Assembly (NCBI GenBank): GCA_033220425.1 | Contig: CM065651.1 | Coordinates: forward strand, 3,224,001 to 3,288,000 | Length of the DNA stretch: 64,000 nt | Source of the DNA: Lepraria neglecta | Lineage: Eukaryota; Ascomycota; Lecanoromycetes; Lecanorales; Stereocaulaceae | Direction: 5' to 3' | Shown: in pieces, positions 11,199 to 22,921 of the stretch | How the letters are laid out: each line of letters opens with the position of its first letter | How positions within the stretch are numbered: the first letter of the stretch is position 1 | Program-made: the position numbers and the translations under genes | Notes under the pieces: generated by a model | Database searches by the model: none | Told to the model about the DNA's origin: nothing | What the model saw: the letters and a program-made list of their open reading frames with translations, nothing else

Positions 11199-12196
11199 TC
11201 ACCAATGCTGTCTCTCAGAAAGACGCTCATCTGCAGTTATTCTTGTCCAGCCCCGTGTCCCAGCATACTTTAGCTCGAAAATCTCGTAGTACAGCTTTCA
11301 GAAGAGATTAAGCACAACCCTCATCCTCAATTGTTCAACTTCTCGCAAGATCTTCAAAGCTTTGGGTGCCGACCACTCCTCTTTAAAATGTGTAGGGTCT
11401 TGCAGGTGTAGCGTGAGGGACACCATACTAAGATTCGGCAGGGTGCTGTTGATATAAATGTCAACCCATTAACACTAATGCTGGTTATGTCCCAACATTC
11501 CATGAATTCGAGACGTATTTCTCTCAGACAACAGAGCATCGTAGGACTAAGCGACGTTCAAAACTGTTGTATTGCATCGTTATCGCCGACGAAGTCAAAG
11601 CAGGATTTCGACTTGAGATGAGTGGAAAATTCGCCATAGATCGCGCGATTGACTAGAATCATGGCCAGGAAATTCGGAGGTATAGGTTGCGTTTTTTGCA
11701 CAGTAGGCCTATCCCTATCTTTCGAGGTGTTGACGTAAAGACTTTTCAATTTATTGATGTGACTTGAGATCTGCTTCGGCGTCCGCATCTCCCCTGTAAG
11801 CTCGTGGATCATGCAACGAATCTTCCGTTTCCGATGTGGCTCCCTAGCTGCATTGCATTCTCCGACCCAGTGCAGTGCTGTTAACAATTCGGTCAGCAGA
11901 ATAGAGCTTACTTATCAATGGTCTTACCCTTGCAAAATGCCTCTTCAACAACATCAGGCCAGGTTTCGGGCCAAGCTCGTTCTTTGAGACTCTCGCGTTC
12001 AAGGCGACGGTGGGCGTGATACTTTTTTTTGTCGACGATTGCCTGCTAGCAAGGGTTTTAGGACACCGTCCCTCGGCTCTGCTAGCCTTTCGAACTCCAA
12101 TGTAATGAGATGATGATCGTCAGTACAGAAGACATAGGAGTATATCTGGAAGCGAAGCTCCAACAGCAGCACACTCAATCGGCCGAAGGGTGCCAT
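11199..12196 (-). pseudogene. F-box-like plus TEA/ATTS-like protein, paralogue C
   Basis: Starts at ATG 12194-12196 with LLLELRFQIYSYVF. A run of eight A on the coding strand (12023-12030) shifts the frame. Beyond it PDVVEEAFCKAL leads into an intron at the same codon as in A and B, with acceptor near 11889. Exon 2 has IHELTGEMRTPKQISSHINKLK, a good TEA-like match. A TGA at 11558-11560, a further frame change near 11420 and a TGA near 11240 break the C-terminal part, whose remains (LREIRLEFME, LRMRVVLNL) align with the other two copies. This is the most decayed of the three. Confidence 0.6.
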
Positions 12197-12374
12197 GGCG
12201 CCAGTCTTTGCGATCCGAGGATAACGTTCGTTTAAATAACTTCATATGAACACCCTTTGCAGGTGTAATGCAAGAGGTACAATACCGCAATCACATGATC
12301 AAAGTACGCCAAAGGAAAGCATGAGAGACACTAATATTGCGAACTTCGAATGCATTGCTGGTAGCATATCTGTC

Positions 12375-13247
12375 CTACAGGGACTTGCCCATGAATTTAC
12401 GCTTCGTAAAGCTCAACCACCACTGCCAGTCTGTTAGCACCAACTATCCACGGTAATGGACCATTGTTACTTGCCTTCGACGGTGTACTCCCATCCGCGT
12501 ATACCCGTGCTAGGAGCCTCATCGCCAGCTCCTGTCTCACTTGTGATAGATATCTATATGATAGTGAGCTAGCCGTTTGTGACGAGAACATGGTCAAGAC
12601 CCACTGCCGCATAGTCTCCGCATCTTGTCTGTCACTTGGTGCCTCAAATGCCTGATTCAACGGGAAGCTAGCATCTCCCGGTATGGCAAACTGGTCCAGA
12701 GCTGTATTCAGAAGTGCCTGTTGACCAATTGTATTGCATCAGCACCACAGATCCACAAATAATCGGTCAGGCCTTCCCGTTCTGTGAACAGTGCACAACG
12801 CTCCAATGCGTACCTTCTCGGCCTCTTTTTTTCCCATCGATGGCTTTATCTTCCCCAAGCATTCGCTCACAAACAGGATACCATAGATCAGCAGTCGATC
12901 CGCAGGGCCTTTGATCTCAAAGTTTCGAAAGAAGGTATTGGCTCGGAACAACGAGAGGACTTCATCTAGAGGATCGTAGGACTCGCTGTCTGGGTCGATG
13001 TCGAGGTCTGAGGTAGATGGAGGGAGGGCGGGAAGGGTGTAGGCTGGGCCTCGAGTTCTTGTTCGGAGAGGAAGGAGAGCGAAGTTTCCTAGCAGCTTGT
13101 CAGGACAAGATAGGTGAGGGGTGGTGGAGTTGAGGAAGCTTACCTATTACTCGAACATCCTGGTCTTGGAGGAATATTGAGTGATATGCCTGCCATGATG
13201 TCAGTATCGATCAAAACACTGCTAGACACGGCTCTTCTTACAGGCAT
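12375..13247 (-). CDS. ARPC3: Arp2/3 complex 21 kDa subunit (ARPC3)
   Basis: Subunit of the Arp2/3 complex, which nucleates branched actin at endocytic patches. Six exons on the minus strand: 13247-13242, 13189-13144, 13088-12814, 12717-12605, 12553-12475 and 12422-12375, totalling 567 nt or 188 residues, the usual fungal length. The first exon codes only Met-Pro. The protein reads MPAYHSIFLQDQDVRVIG, then LFRANTFFRNFEIKGPADR, LNQAFEAPSDRQDAE and a C-terminus WWLSFTKRKFMGKSL, all strongly conserved ARPC3 blocks. The last intron (12423-12474) has a GC donor (GCAAGT) rather than GT, a known minority class with an otherwise perfect donor. The gene is intact, in contrast to its neighbours. Confidence 0.95.
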
Positions 13248-13514
13248 CCTGAAAGCCCTAGTTGATTCTACGAAGAAAAATTTGAATTGGAGCGCACAAG
13301 GCAGTCGCCATCATTATGCCAAGATCTGTAGGGCTGACCCATATTCCACTTTACGCGCCTCGTGTAGTTAGTCTTAGTAACTGGTCAACCCTAAATGGCT
13401 AGCCCTATGGGGCTGAACAGCAAAAAATACTACTATATGAGGTTTTTATTGCAGATTCAGGCTTGTTCCAGTCCAAAAAGCTCTCTAGTGTTGGCATGAC
13501 TGGTCGGTATGGGA

Positions 13515-13760
13515 GATACCGTAAGGGCGCGAGCATGCGAGTACATAAACCTTAGTCAACATGCACCATGCTCGAACGGTGGTCGTATTGAGCATGATGC
13601 TCGGGATGCTCGACAAGTGAGCATAGGGAGCGCGATGCTCACCATGCTCATGGGACGAGCAGTGCGATCATGGCCTTGGCAGGGAATTCCTATGTCTATA
13701 TATGCGGAGCATTGCTCGTCGTTTGGAGCATTGTGCTCAACTTCGGTTATCAACTTAGAT
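13515..13760. repeat. GAGCAT/ATGCTC hexamer cluster
   Basis: Roughly a dozen GAGCAT or ATGCTC hexamers (mutual reverse complements) lie within 250 bp, some back to back as GAGCATGATGCTC. They give overlapping short hairpins. I see no gene in 13248-14131 around it. Confidence 0.6.
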
Positions 13761-14131
13761 CTCTCACTAGGCACTGAACATAACGAACTCTTATACCAGA
13801 CCAGTCTAACAACAAGTTACATCAAAGCCTTCTTATCTCTTGGCTGTCACACTCCTTTCCTTATTGAGACTAAACCCTAACGACCTGTCACGCAAGGTCG
13901 TAACAGCTGAATACGGTGGGATGGAGCATGCAGATGATGGAATTCCTAGCCATTGGCTTTCCCCGAGGGGTATTTGGTATGATATCCTGAGCGGAGGGCC
14001 TGACTAATGCTAATATTACTAGGATCTTCCGTCGCAGGTGCGAAATGGATTGGGCTCGGAAGAGGTGGATCTCGTCCGTATATACTTATAATCCTTTCTT
14101 CTATGAATAGAAGGCAAACCCAATACAAGTG

Positions 14132-14456
14132 CTAAAAGTACGACGCTTTGTTTGCCATCGGGCCGGCGCCGTCGTAGTCTTTCTGAAACCCCTCATCGAG
14201 GCTGATGACAAGTTCCAACTGCGATCGCGACAATGGCACCATCTCGTTCACAGCGAGGGCATGAGTAGTAGCTATCATGTTCTTGATCTAGACTGAGCAT
14301 CGGTTAGCGTAGCTTCACATAGGTTGATTCAACAACAAACCTGTCGACCGTTCACTTCTTTCTTAGATAGCCAGTCGAGATCAACGGATGTGTATTGGGC
14401 TCGGCCCTTGGCTGTCGCCGCCTTCTTCAAGAAGCTTCCAGCTTGATAGTCGTTTA
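14132..14456 (-). pseudogene. C-terminal fragment of a fungal AAA+ ATPase
   Basis: Two minus-strand exon remnants (14456-14341 and 14287-14132) flank a 53-nt GT-AG intron. They encode KKEVNGRQ, then IKNMIATTHALAVNEMVPLS, then SLDEGFQKDYDGAG and a stop. The phrase NGRQIKN followed by an ALA-rich helix and PLS is typical of the C-terminal lid of the large filamentous-fungal AAA ATPase family. The upstream ATPase core is missing: a stop lies a few codons upstream and no Walker motifs follow. Recognition is by pattern only. Confidence 0.45.
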
Positions 14457-14856
14457 ATGTTTTTGGCCTTGTTCATACTACTTTAGGCTCAATACTTTCA
14501 AGATTGATCTCAACGGCTCACTGTGAGCCTTTGGAAGGCAAGGGTGAATAGCTGGCTGTAAATCATGCGGAAGTTTCAGCTGTTTGACACAGAATGACAA
14601 TTGATCAATCATCATTCTTTGTACTGATCCTGAACTCTACCAAACGCACACCGATGTTCACCCTATATTTCCATATCAATTGTTCCTACACCATTCATGG
14701 GCAATAGAAGGAAGGAAGCCACGAAGAAATTCAGGGCTCAATTCCTTCTAATCTTTCTGATTTTGTCATCCACCAATGGTCTGCCGTCAGGTGTCCTCAT
14801 GACTATCCGGCGCGCACCAGAAATAGACAGCTTGATGGAGTACGAATCACCACCAT

Positions 14857-15662
<806 letters not shown>

Positions 15663-15965
15663 TCATATGTAGGCCTCACTTGCCTCTTGCTCTCGTCCAA
15701 TCAAGAAGGGTGGACGTTCATTGGCTCTGGTAAAGTTCTGGATTAGCGTAAGTGTTCATGATTACCTATCTTGAACGTCGATCACATCTTAAGATTGAAA
15801 GATTACATGTGTTTAGTTTTATCTCCGAGAGCGACTCCGGGGCTAAATCACCAGTGAGGATATCGCAATATTAAATTGGTCGTCTGCCCCCCTTCTGTAG
15901 TGCCGGCGACATTCACCTCTCATAGCACACCCTGGTCCACACATCCTCTTCGACAAAAGCTCGAG

Positions 15966-17082
15966 ATGAAACCCAATCTCCTTCCTTTCATTGGCGAGAA
16001 ATGGGCTGGTGTGCCCCAGCCTACCACCGATTTTGCCGGTAAAACGGTTCTTGTTACCGGAGCGAATGTTGGGCTGGGCTTCGAAGCAGCGGCCAAGTTC
16101 ACAGCCTTAAATGCTGACAAGGTCATTCTCGCCGTCCGCAACATCTCCAAAGGCGCGGCCGCCCAGCGCCAGATAGAGCAGCGAACGCATCGTGCGAATG
16201 TGGTGGACGTTTAGGAGCTTGACATGGACAGCTATGCGAGCATTCAAAACCTGGCCACAAGGGTGGAGAGGGAGCTATCATGCCTCGATATCGCTGTGCT
16301 CAACGCTGGAGTGTCGCCGAAAAACTACGTTTTAGGTTCGGAAGGGTGGGAGATAATCCTGTAAATCAACGTCATGGGAATAGCGCTGCTTGGTCTCTTG
16401 CTGCTCCTAAAGCTAAAAGCCTCGAAAAGATCAGAGACTAACGCACCCTCCCATCTAGTGGTGGTGACTTCAGAGGCTCATCGGTGGTTAGAAGAGAAGG
16501 ATCTTCCAGATCCTGGACCTTATGGTGGCAGCATCCTCAAAGCTGTCAACGCAAAACCAGCCGACGGGAAAAGCTGGGATGGCATGCTCCAGAATGGGAG
16601 GTCGAAGCTTTTTGCCATGTATGTTATTCAAGGATTGGCAGAATTGGCAAACGCGCCCGCCGGCGAAAGTCAGGTCATTGCCACTTCGGTCTGTCCTGGA
16701 GCTTGCAAATCGGAGTTGGTACGAGATTTTAAGTCCGCCGGTTTGGGTTATTTGATTGCACTCAAGATATTTGACGTACTTTTCAACAAGACAGCTGAAG
16801 AAGGGGCTAGGGTTTATGTGTCCGCCGCAGCGTTGGGCAGTGAAGCACATGGCTGTTGGTATAAGACTACTGCCATAACAAAGTGAGTTCCTACCAAATC
16901 GTCTTTTGCAAGCAGCAGAGCGACTTTACTGTCCCGCCGAAGCTCACACTTTTCCTTATCTCAGGCCGGGAGACTTTGTGACGAGCAGCAAGGGTCAGGA
17001 ATTGCAGCAAAAAGTATGGGGAGAGGTTGTCGACGTGCTCAAAATGAGGGTGCCCGAAGTGGAAGCCTTGGCTTCCCGATGA
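15966..17082 (+). pseudogene. Short-chain dehydrogenase/reductase with two stops
   Basis: ATG 15966. The cofactor motif TGANVGLG near residue 38 and VLNAGVSP mark a classical SDR of the retinol-dehydrogenase-like type often found in fungal secondary metabolism. The frame is closed by TAG at 16212-16214 (before ELDMDSYASIQ, where Trp is usual) and by TAA at 16362-16364 (before INVMG, where Gln is usual). Both fit single G-to-A or C-to-T changes. An intron at 16883-16964 (GTGAGT to TCAG) joins AITK to PGDFVTSSKG in frame and the sequence ends at TGA 17080-17082. Apart from the two stops the gene is complete, so loss seems recent. The canonical YxxxK site is altered (the region reads GRSKLFAMYV). 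Confidence 0.75.
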
Positions 17083-17294
17083 CTTGGGTACGGATATTGC
17101 ATTTTCGTATTCAGAATCCTGCAGCTACACTGCACGTATTAGAGATTTATGACACAAGATGAGGGAAATCCTCAGGTCATGAGGGACATGGACAAGTCGA
17201 CTGTTATCAAGTTCGGCGTCGCCCTTCCACCTTGCCCCAACCCGTTTCCACCACATCTTGTTTTTCCTTGAACTTCATGCTCACCGCATTAAAA

Positions 17295-17666
17295 TCATCC
17301 CGGAAAGGCAATCCCGCAAGTCCCGATGGCATGGACCCACACCTTTCCCCTCGGCTTCCCCATTGTCCATGTAACGAGAGCATCGGCGATGCCTACCGGC
17401 ACTGTGCAGAATACCAGAGTGCCTACCACATCCCATGCCTGCTGATAGCTGAAGACCAGGATCGCGACGTCGAGCGCCATGTTTCGTGCGGCGAAAAGCG
17501 GGATGAACGCATAGGAAGTTTGAGTTGAGTACGCTGGAGCGATGAGACAAAAACCGAGCATGTCTGCAAAGGCGAGTGGTGAGATGAACGCACCTAAGGA
17601 AGCGCCCAATCTGACAAAAGAGAAGAGAACTGTCATGGTCTGAATGATTGCTTGTAGAGAAGCCAT
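17295..17666 (-). CDS. DUF4267-type small membrane protein
   Basis: From ATG 17664-17666 the frame gives 123 residues with about four hydrophobic segments and the DUF4267 pattern: RLGASLGAFISPLAFADMLG, FAARNMALDVAILVFSYQQA, then an ADALVTW segment and a final GKVWVHAIG. Many fungal members sit in secondary-metabolite loci; their reaction is unknown. An upstream in-frame start at 17825 would add 53 residues that look unlike the family, so I prefer the shorter form. The C-terminus stops slightly earlier than I would expect and lacks the last hydrophobic tail. Confidence 0.6.
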   Translation of the reverse strand: MASLQAIIQTMTVLFSFVRLGASLGAFISPLAFADMLGFCLIAPAYSTQTSYAFIPLFAARNMALDVAILVFSYQQAWDVVGTLVFCTVPVGIADALVTWTMGKPRGKVWVHAIGTCGIAFPG

Positions 17667-18028
17667 TTCGTCAGGCTGCAGCAAATTCAAAGTTGGATTA
17701 AGCAACTTTGTTGAGACCTTGCTTTGAGGGATATCTGGGCTGGCAGCACTATGACCGCTGACGATTGCCTTAAACGGGTTTCCAGGAAAAGGATAATCCT
17801 TATTTGAAGCCAGTGTTTCACGCATCTGTCACTTCGTCATTGGTGACATTTCCATCGATTTAGATTTCTCTGATATGATTATAAATTTCGGAGGGTTCCG
17901 TCTGTTTCGATCTTCGCTTCATCACCTCGGCCGGCTAGAGTTGCCGCGATGGATTTTTTCCATCTCCTCGCTTTCCATGACGGCCCTTTCAGCTCTACAC
18001 TTTCTAAACTGACGAATTATCAAAATTA

Positions 18029-18469
18029 TTACACCACTAACATTTGTGCACATTGTGACATCTTACAATATTCAGAGTGTCCATCTGATCGTTCGCTACT
18101 ACCTATTGAAATAAGTCGTTTCACAAGACTGAGGTCCAATACCTTCAGAGAAAACTTCGAACTTACACCTCTAAGGTGACTGGGGCCTGGTCCACCGTGC
18201 CTTGCGAAGCGCTTGAGCTGTGCAAGGTCAATGTCTTCCATGCCAGTCTGATCAGGCGGTACAGGAGCAGTAGGCCACTCGGTCCTTCGATCAAACTCTC
18301 GAAGTGCGCGGGGATTTAGCCACAGCCTTGACAGGTTGTCCCAGAAGGAGCTGGGTGTGCGGTGTCGTTGCTGATTCTCGAGCTTTCGTTGTTTGGTGGT
18401 AGGCGGCGGTGAAGAGTCGGTCGTAGGCTCTGCTTCAACGCATAGCTGTCGCTTTCGATTGGAGGGCAT
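18029..18469 (-). CDS. Hypothetical fungal protein, low support
   Basis: Up to 146 residues beginning MPSNRKRQL with a basic, proline-rich start and a central part LSRLWLNPRALREFDRR and AQLKRFARHGGPG that looks like a conserved lineage-specific fungal family. A GTAAGT donor within the GVSSKF region suggests the real exon ends near 18175 and that the rest of the open frame is intron. Only about 80 bp separate its start from the divergent start of the DUF7924-like pseudogene, so both shared one promoter region. No function is known to me. Confidence 0.35.
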   Translation of the reverse strand: MPSNRKRQLCVEAEPTTDSSPPPTTKQRKLENQQRHRTPSSFWDNLSRLWLNPRALREFDRRTEWPTAPVPPDQTGMEDIDLAQLKRFARHGGPGPSHLRGVSSKFSLKVLDLSLVKRLISIGSSERSDGHSEYCKMSQCAQMLVV

Positions 18470-18549
18470 TGATTCGACCTTTTCAAGTAGTCCTTCTGAC
18501 TATATACCAGTACCCGGAACCAGGAACTACAGTTCCCTACAATCAAACG

Positions 18550-19555
18550 ATGGACTCAAGTCAATCGGGCTCCAGGAAACGAGCCAAGACTGGAAGAGAA
18601 TCGGATATATCCTCGAAGACCAGGAAGTCCTCTGCCTATGATCCAGACTTCGAGCAGCATCTCATCGATCATGGCGTTTATCCTCATGGATACGACTATG
18701 ATGAGGACGACGGCTCCGTTTATTCAGCATATTGGGAGGAAATCAATGATAGGCTAGCACAGCTGCGGCTTTCCCTTTCGTCATCACGCTTTCCTCGTGA
18801 AGCGTTTTGGAAATTTGAGAAAACAAATGTGCAGGCTTTGACTGAAAATACAGTATTGAACAAGGCATTCCCGATCATCACTGGCACCGCCGATATCCCC
18901 TCCTAGGAGAACCTTCTCTTCGGAAATCTCAAACACCTGACCGATGGCTCTCTTAAAGAGGCCAAGCCAGACTTCGACGATGGAAGCCGTCCGGCGGAAG
19001 TAAACAAACACATCCGGGATGATCTAGGCCCTTACATCATACCGTCGACGAACATCGCCACACCGTGTGTGCTCAATTTCTTCACGGAAGGGAAAGGCCC
19101 AACTGGAAGTTCGGCGTATGCAAGCGAGAAGCTTTGTATGACGGTGCTTTGGGAGCCCGTGGGGTACCCAAGCTTCGAACATATTTTGATCCGGAGACGT
19201 TATATGACAATAATGCTAATACGATTGCTTCGACATACCACCGTAGTGGCCTTCTCACCATGTATACAACCCATCCACTCCGTCCGGAGATCCTACAAAA
19301 TCCGTCGAATATCGCATAACCCAAATCAACTCATTCGCCATGACGAGCAACCCAGATAGCTTCCGATAAGGAGCTGGGGCTTTGCGGAACGCCAGAGGCT
19401 GGGCGAATGAGAAACGGGAAGAGCTCATAGCTGCGGCGAATGGCAAGGCGCCGAATACGGATCACTCAGGATTAGATAAGAGCTGCACAAGAACGGTTTT
19501 CGGGGTGGACAAGGCGAACGGGTCTTACGGCAAGATGGAGACGATATATGAGTAA
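18550..19555 (+). pseudogene. DUF7924-like protein, decayed
   Basis: ATG 18550 opens MDSSQSGSRKRAK, followed by SAYDPDFEQHLIDHGVYPHG, a hallmark of the filamentous-fungal DUF7924 family (unknown function, often plant-associated fungi). A TAG at 18904-18906 interrupts it. It continues as ENLLFGNLKHLTDG and NFFTEGKGPTGS, then shifts frame near 19115 to REALYDGALGARG, shifts again near 19300, and ends with FAMTSNPDSFR, another stop, and NARGWANEKREELIAAANG, ending at TAA 19553-19555. The order of conserved blocks is kept, so this is one gene with several lesions rather than rearranged pieces. Confidence 0.65.
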
Positions 19556-20243
19556 AGAAAACGCTGGAGTGTCCGACAACAGTGATGGAAGACTACATCT
19601 AGAACCGAAGTGCGGGTTTCGGGCTTCTGATTTTTGCTACTATCCGGTGGCAATATCGTCGGGTGTTCTGTTCTCTCTCGAACTGTATATCGAATATAGG
19701 GAGAGTATTTCCACTTTCTAACTCATTGCTACCTACCAAAGATGGATCTTTCGGTATCTGACCCATTTTACGTTGCAGCCAAGAGGACGCTGACCTGAAT
19801 CTCTCAGGCAAAGGGTGCCAAGTCACATGACAGTAGTTCTCTGAAAATTACTCTCATGTGAGATGAAGGGCTGAGCAGGGGCAATAGAGCCTCGACTCCG
19901 CCTCAATGCGCAATCACTTCAAAAGAGGATGTGAAGGTCAAAGATTGCTGACCGACGGCACAAAAGCCAATGGGATTGTAGTGTTACTTAATAATAAAGC
20001 TGGCGGTTGAGCAAGGAATCACACTTGCGGAAGACCATCGAAAGATATGGAGTATCTTGAGGGGAGTATTTTTCTTGGCTGATCCTTCCAAAAATTGAGG
20101 GAAAATTTGGAGGAGAGGCCAGTACCGGTAAGAAGTAGGATTATTCTGGAATATCAGGGGTATATGAAAAGGGTGCTAGGTCACGTGATACAAGTTCTTT
20201 GATTCGAGTCAAAGAACTTCCTTAGCGTGAGAAGGATTCTGTA
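19556..20243. other. Intergenic with a diverged duplicated segment
   Basis: No gene seen. About 60 bp near 19808-19870 (GGGTGCCAAGTCACATGACA...) resembles 20168-20230 (GGGTGCTAGGTCACGTGATA...), suggesting an old local duplication. Confidence 0.4.
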
Positions 20244-22921
20244 CTATGGTACGACACTCCACCAATCTGAAGCTTTCCGAAATCTAGCATAGTCGTCGTA
20301 CTCACTGCGCGCAGGAACAGGCGCAAAGAAGTAGTGATGACCCAGAGGAAGGTATTTGATGTGTTTAATGAATGCCGAAATTCGTGCCTTGTAATAATCC
20401 CTCTCAGACTTGAAAGGTCCACCATGGATATCTTTAAGAGTATGTCGCTCATTCAGTAGCAGGCCACGGGATAAATAGGTCTTGATGTGGAATTTCTCAT
20501 CTTCCTTAAAGAGTGACCTAGCTTGATCGAAATAAAGCCGAGATAGGTGCTCTGTAATAACTTCGAGCTGGAAAATAATCTTTGCCTTTTGTCCTTGAGA
20601 TATATCGGGCTTATAGTTTGGCTCTACTTGGATTAGTCTTAGGGGGCCGGAACGGGTTAATCCGTTAGGAGTAAGCCCCAGTACGCGCACGGTCCCACTA
20701 TCCGCACACCCCACCAACAACAACGCGAAAAATTTCAACACCCGATATCTTAATCAATATAAGTCTAATTGAGGACGCCCTGGAGGCATTAGAATCCCAG
20801 AAGTCACCTAATTACACTGCTACTACCAGATTATTCGGTATTAACAGGACCACACTCTTACGGCGTTATAGAGGTATTATAGGTACTATAGACGAGAAAG
20901 CCAATAAAGCTCGATTACTTATAATATAGTAAGAGAAAACCCTTACTAAGTATATTAATAAGCTTATACTCCGAGGTTTTCCTCCTACTCCCGCTATAGT
21001 ATATAATTTTACTAAAGATATCTATAAAATTAAGCCGGTAAAGAATTAGGTTTCCTGCTATATAGAACGGAACAGGAAGGAACTCGACTTAGGATTCTAA
21101 CTAGGCTTTAATCTTAATAGGAAGAAAGCAGATAATTATTATAAATATAACCTCTATTTTGAGAAGGTAATTAATCCTGAATAGTAATATTCTTATATTA
21201 ATATAGAGCAGATAGCTTCGAAAATAGCTTAATATAATATACTCCTAGAAAATATATACAATATAGATAAGAAAGGCTTCTTAATTAGTATCCTTTAGAA
21301 GACTAAGAGAGTATTCTCTAAAGGTCCTGAAATAAGAGGTACTAGCCAGGATAGGAACAGGGAATAGATTATAGTCGTAGCTATAATTTCTATAGATAGA
21401 TCCTATCTCCTACTATCTATTATCTACTAAGCTAAAATAGATAATATATAAGACTCCTAGCTAGAGGATTTTAATAACTAGGAAGCCTATTTTATATCTT
21501 CTCCTACTGGCTGGACTAATAACTTATTAGGTATCTCTTAGTTAACTAAGGTTTTTAATAGGTATACTAAGGGAAAGGTACGGAATAGGAGAGACTATAG
21601 GCTTCTTCTAGTTAATAGGTATAGAAGCTATCTGAATATGCCGTTCTTGGACTAGTATAATTAATACAAGATTATTATAGCTGTATATCCTCTATATTCA
21701 ACTTATCGGCTATAGCCACTAGATATAAGCTTATTTAGTCCCTTAGTAAACTACTACTTATAATAACTTAATTAATAGATATATAATATATAAGGGCTTT
21801 ATAAGCTAAATAAGAGATACTTCTTTAGCTTATTTTAGCCTGCTTATTTATAAGTATTTAGTCTAAAGAATATAGTAAGTAGGTAGTTAAAGACAGGCCT
21901 GCTTCCTTTTAATCTAGAGTAAGTTCTAAGTAAACTTTAAGAAAGATAATTAATAACGCATAATTCAAGTAGCTCTCTAAGCTTAACTACCCTCTTAGAT
22001 AATAATTAGATTAAGGTATATCGCCTTATTAAATTAGTAGTTGGCGATATAATTAGGCTAGAAGTCCGTAAGCTCTTAAATACCCTAGAATAGCTTATAG
22101 CTAAGAACTTAATCCTCGAAGTAGAAAACTAAGGTCTTAGGAGGGCAGTATTTATTAAAAAGAAGAAAAGAATACGTGCCAAGCTACTATTTAATATACT
22201 TAGAGATAATTCAAAAAGCTTATAGTTTAGCCTAACTAAAATATAATAGGCTAGAGAGCTTATAGTAGTTAAAGAGGATAAGAAAGCTAAGCTTATAGAG
22301 TAAAAAATGATAGAGAAAGAAGAAAGATAGATATAAAAGGAGGCTAAGGCTATAGAGGTAGCCTAGAGGAAGGTTAAGAGGTAACAGGCTTAATTCTAGA
22401 AGGCTTAAGCGTTAAAGGAAAAGAAGGCTGCCAAAGAGGAGGCAAGGCTTGCCAAGCAGGCTGTATAATAGATCCAAATAGGCCTTAAAGAGTAAGCCAA
22501 AGGGTATAAGAAGAAGATTCCCGTTATACTAATATAGGAAGATATGGTTATAATTAAAAATTCTACTGCTAAAGAGGAGGTGATGGAAATTGAGAAGGGG
22601 AGGTTAGGGAGGCCACGGAAGCTTCCGATACGATTCCAGTAGTTATAGCAGTAGTCACACGGATTAATATTGATTCAATCTATCTCCAGTACAGATTTTA
22701 ACTCCATATATACATTGGTTGTAGTAGGATTTGAAATTTGGCTTGCTGGTGCATATTTGGTGGGGGTGTGCGCATAGTGGGACCGTGCGCGTACTGGGGC
22801 TTACTCCTATTTTACCGAAACCTCCGCCCGTCATTCCCTTCACACCGATATGAACGGCACCTAGGCTAGTGGCGAAGTCTACAAGGAAAAGGAAATCATT
22901 TGGAAGGTCAGAGAGAATCAT
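20244..22921 (-). pseudogene. APH-like phosphotransferase fragment split by a transposon
   Basis: Two host pieces flank a 2.1-kb transposon. The right piece (22921-22810, minus sense) reads MILSDLPNDFLF up to GGGFGKI. The left piece (20665-20244) continues with NGLTRSGPLRLIQ, KFHIKTYLSRGLLLNERHTL, GPFKSERDYYKARISAF and a stop after SDWWSVVP. The second part matches the pattern of fungal aminoglycoside-phosphotransferase-like (APH) proteins. The frame differs by one base across the insertion point, so the gene was or became defective independently of the insertion. The N-terminal and catalytic parts expected in a full APH protein are absent. Family call is by pattern only. Confidence 0.5.
20668..22807 (+). 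mobile_element. pogo/Fot1-type DNA transposon, RIP-like decayed
   Basis: The element is 2,140 bp with terminal inverted repeats of about 45 bp (GGAGTAAGCCCCAGTACGCG... on the left, its reverse complement on the right). TA dinucleotides at 20666-20667 and 22808-22809 are the duplicated target site usual for Tc1/mariner-pogo elements. On the plus strand the transposase start is recognisable (EDALEALESQ, NYTATTRLFGINRTTLLRR, a Psq/Tc5-type helix-turn-helix; then GFPPTPAIVYNF). TAG and TAA stops appear every few codons. The body is very AT-rich and full of TA, while the repeats stayed GC-rich; this fits repeat-induced C-to-T mutation. It cannot move itself. Confidence 0.85.

Noticed and set aside
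13400-13760. CRISPR-like array from the repeated hexamers
   Set aside because: No regular repeat-spacer pattern, the repeats are only 6 bp, and the genome is eukaryotic.
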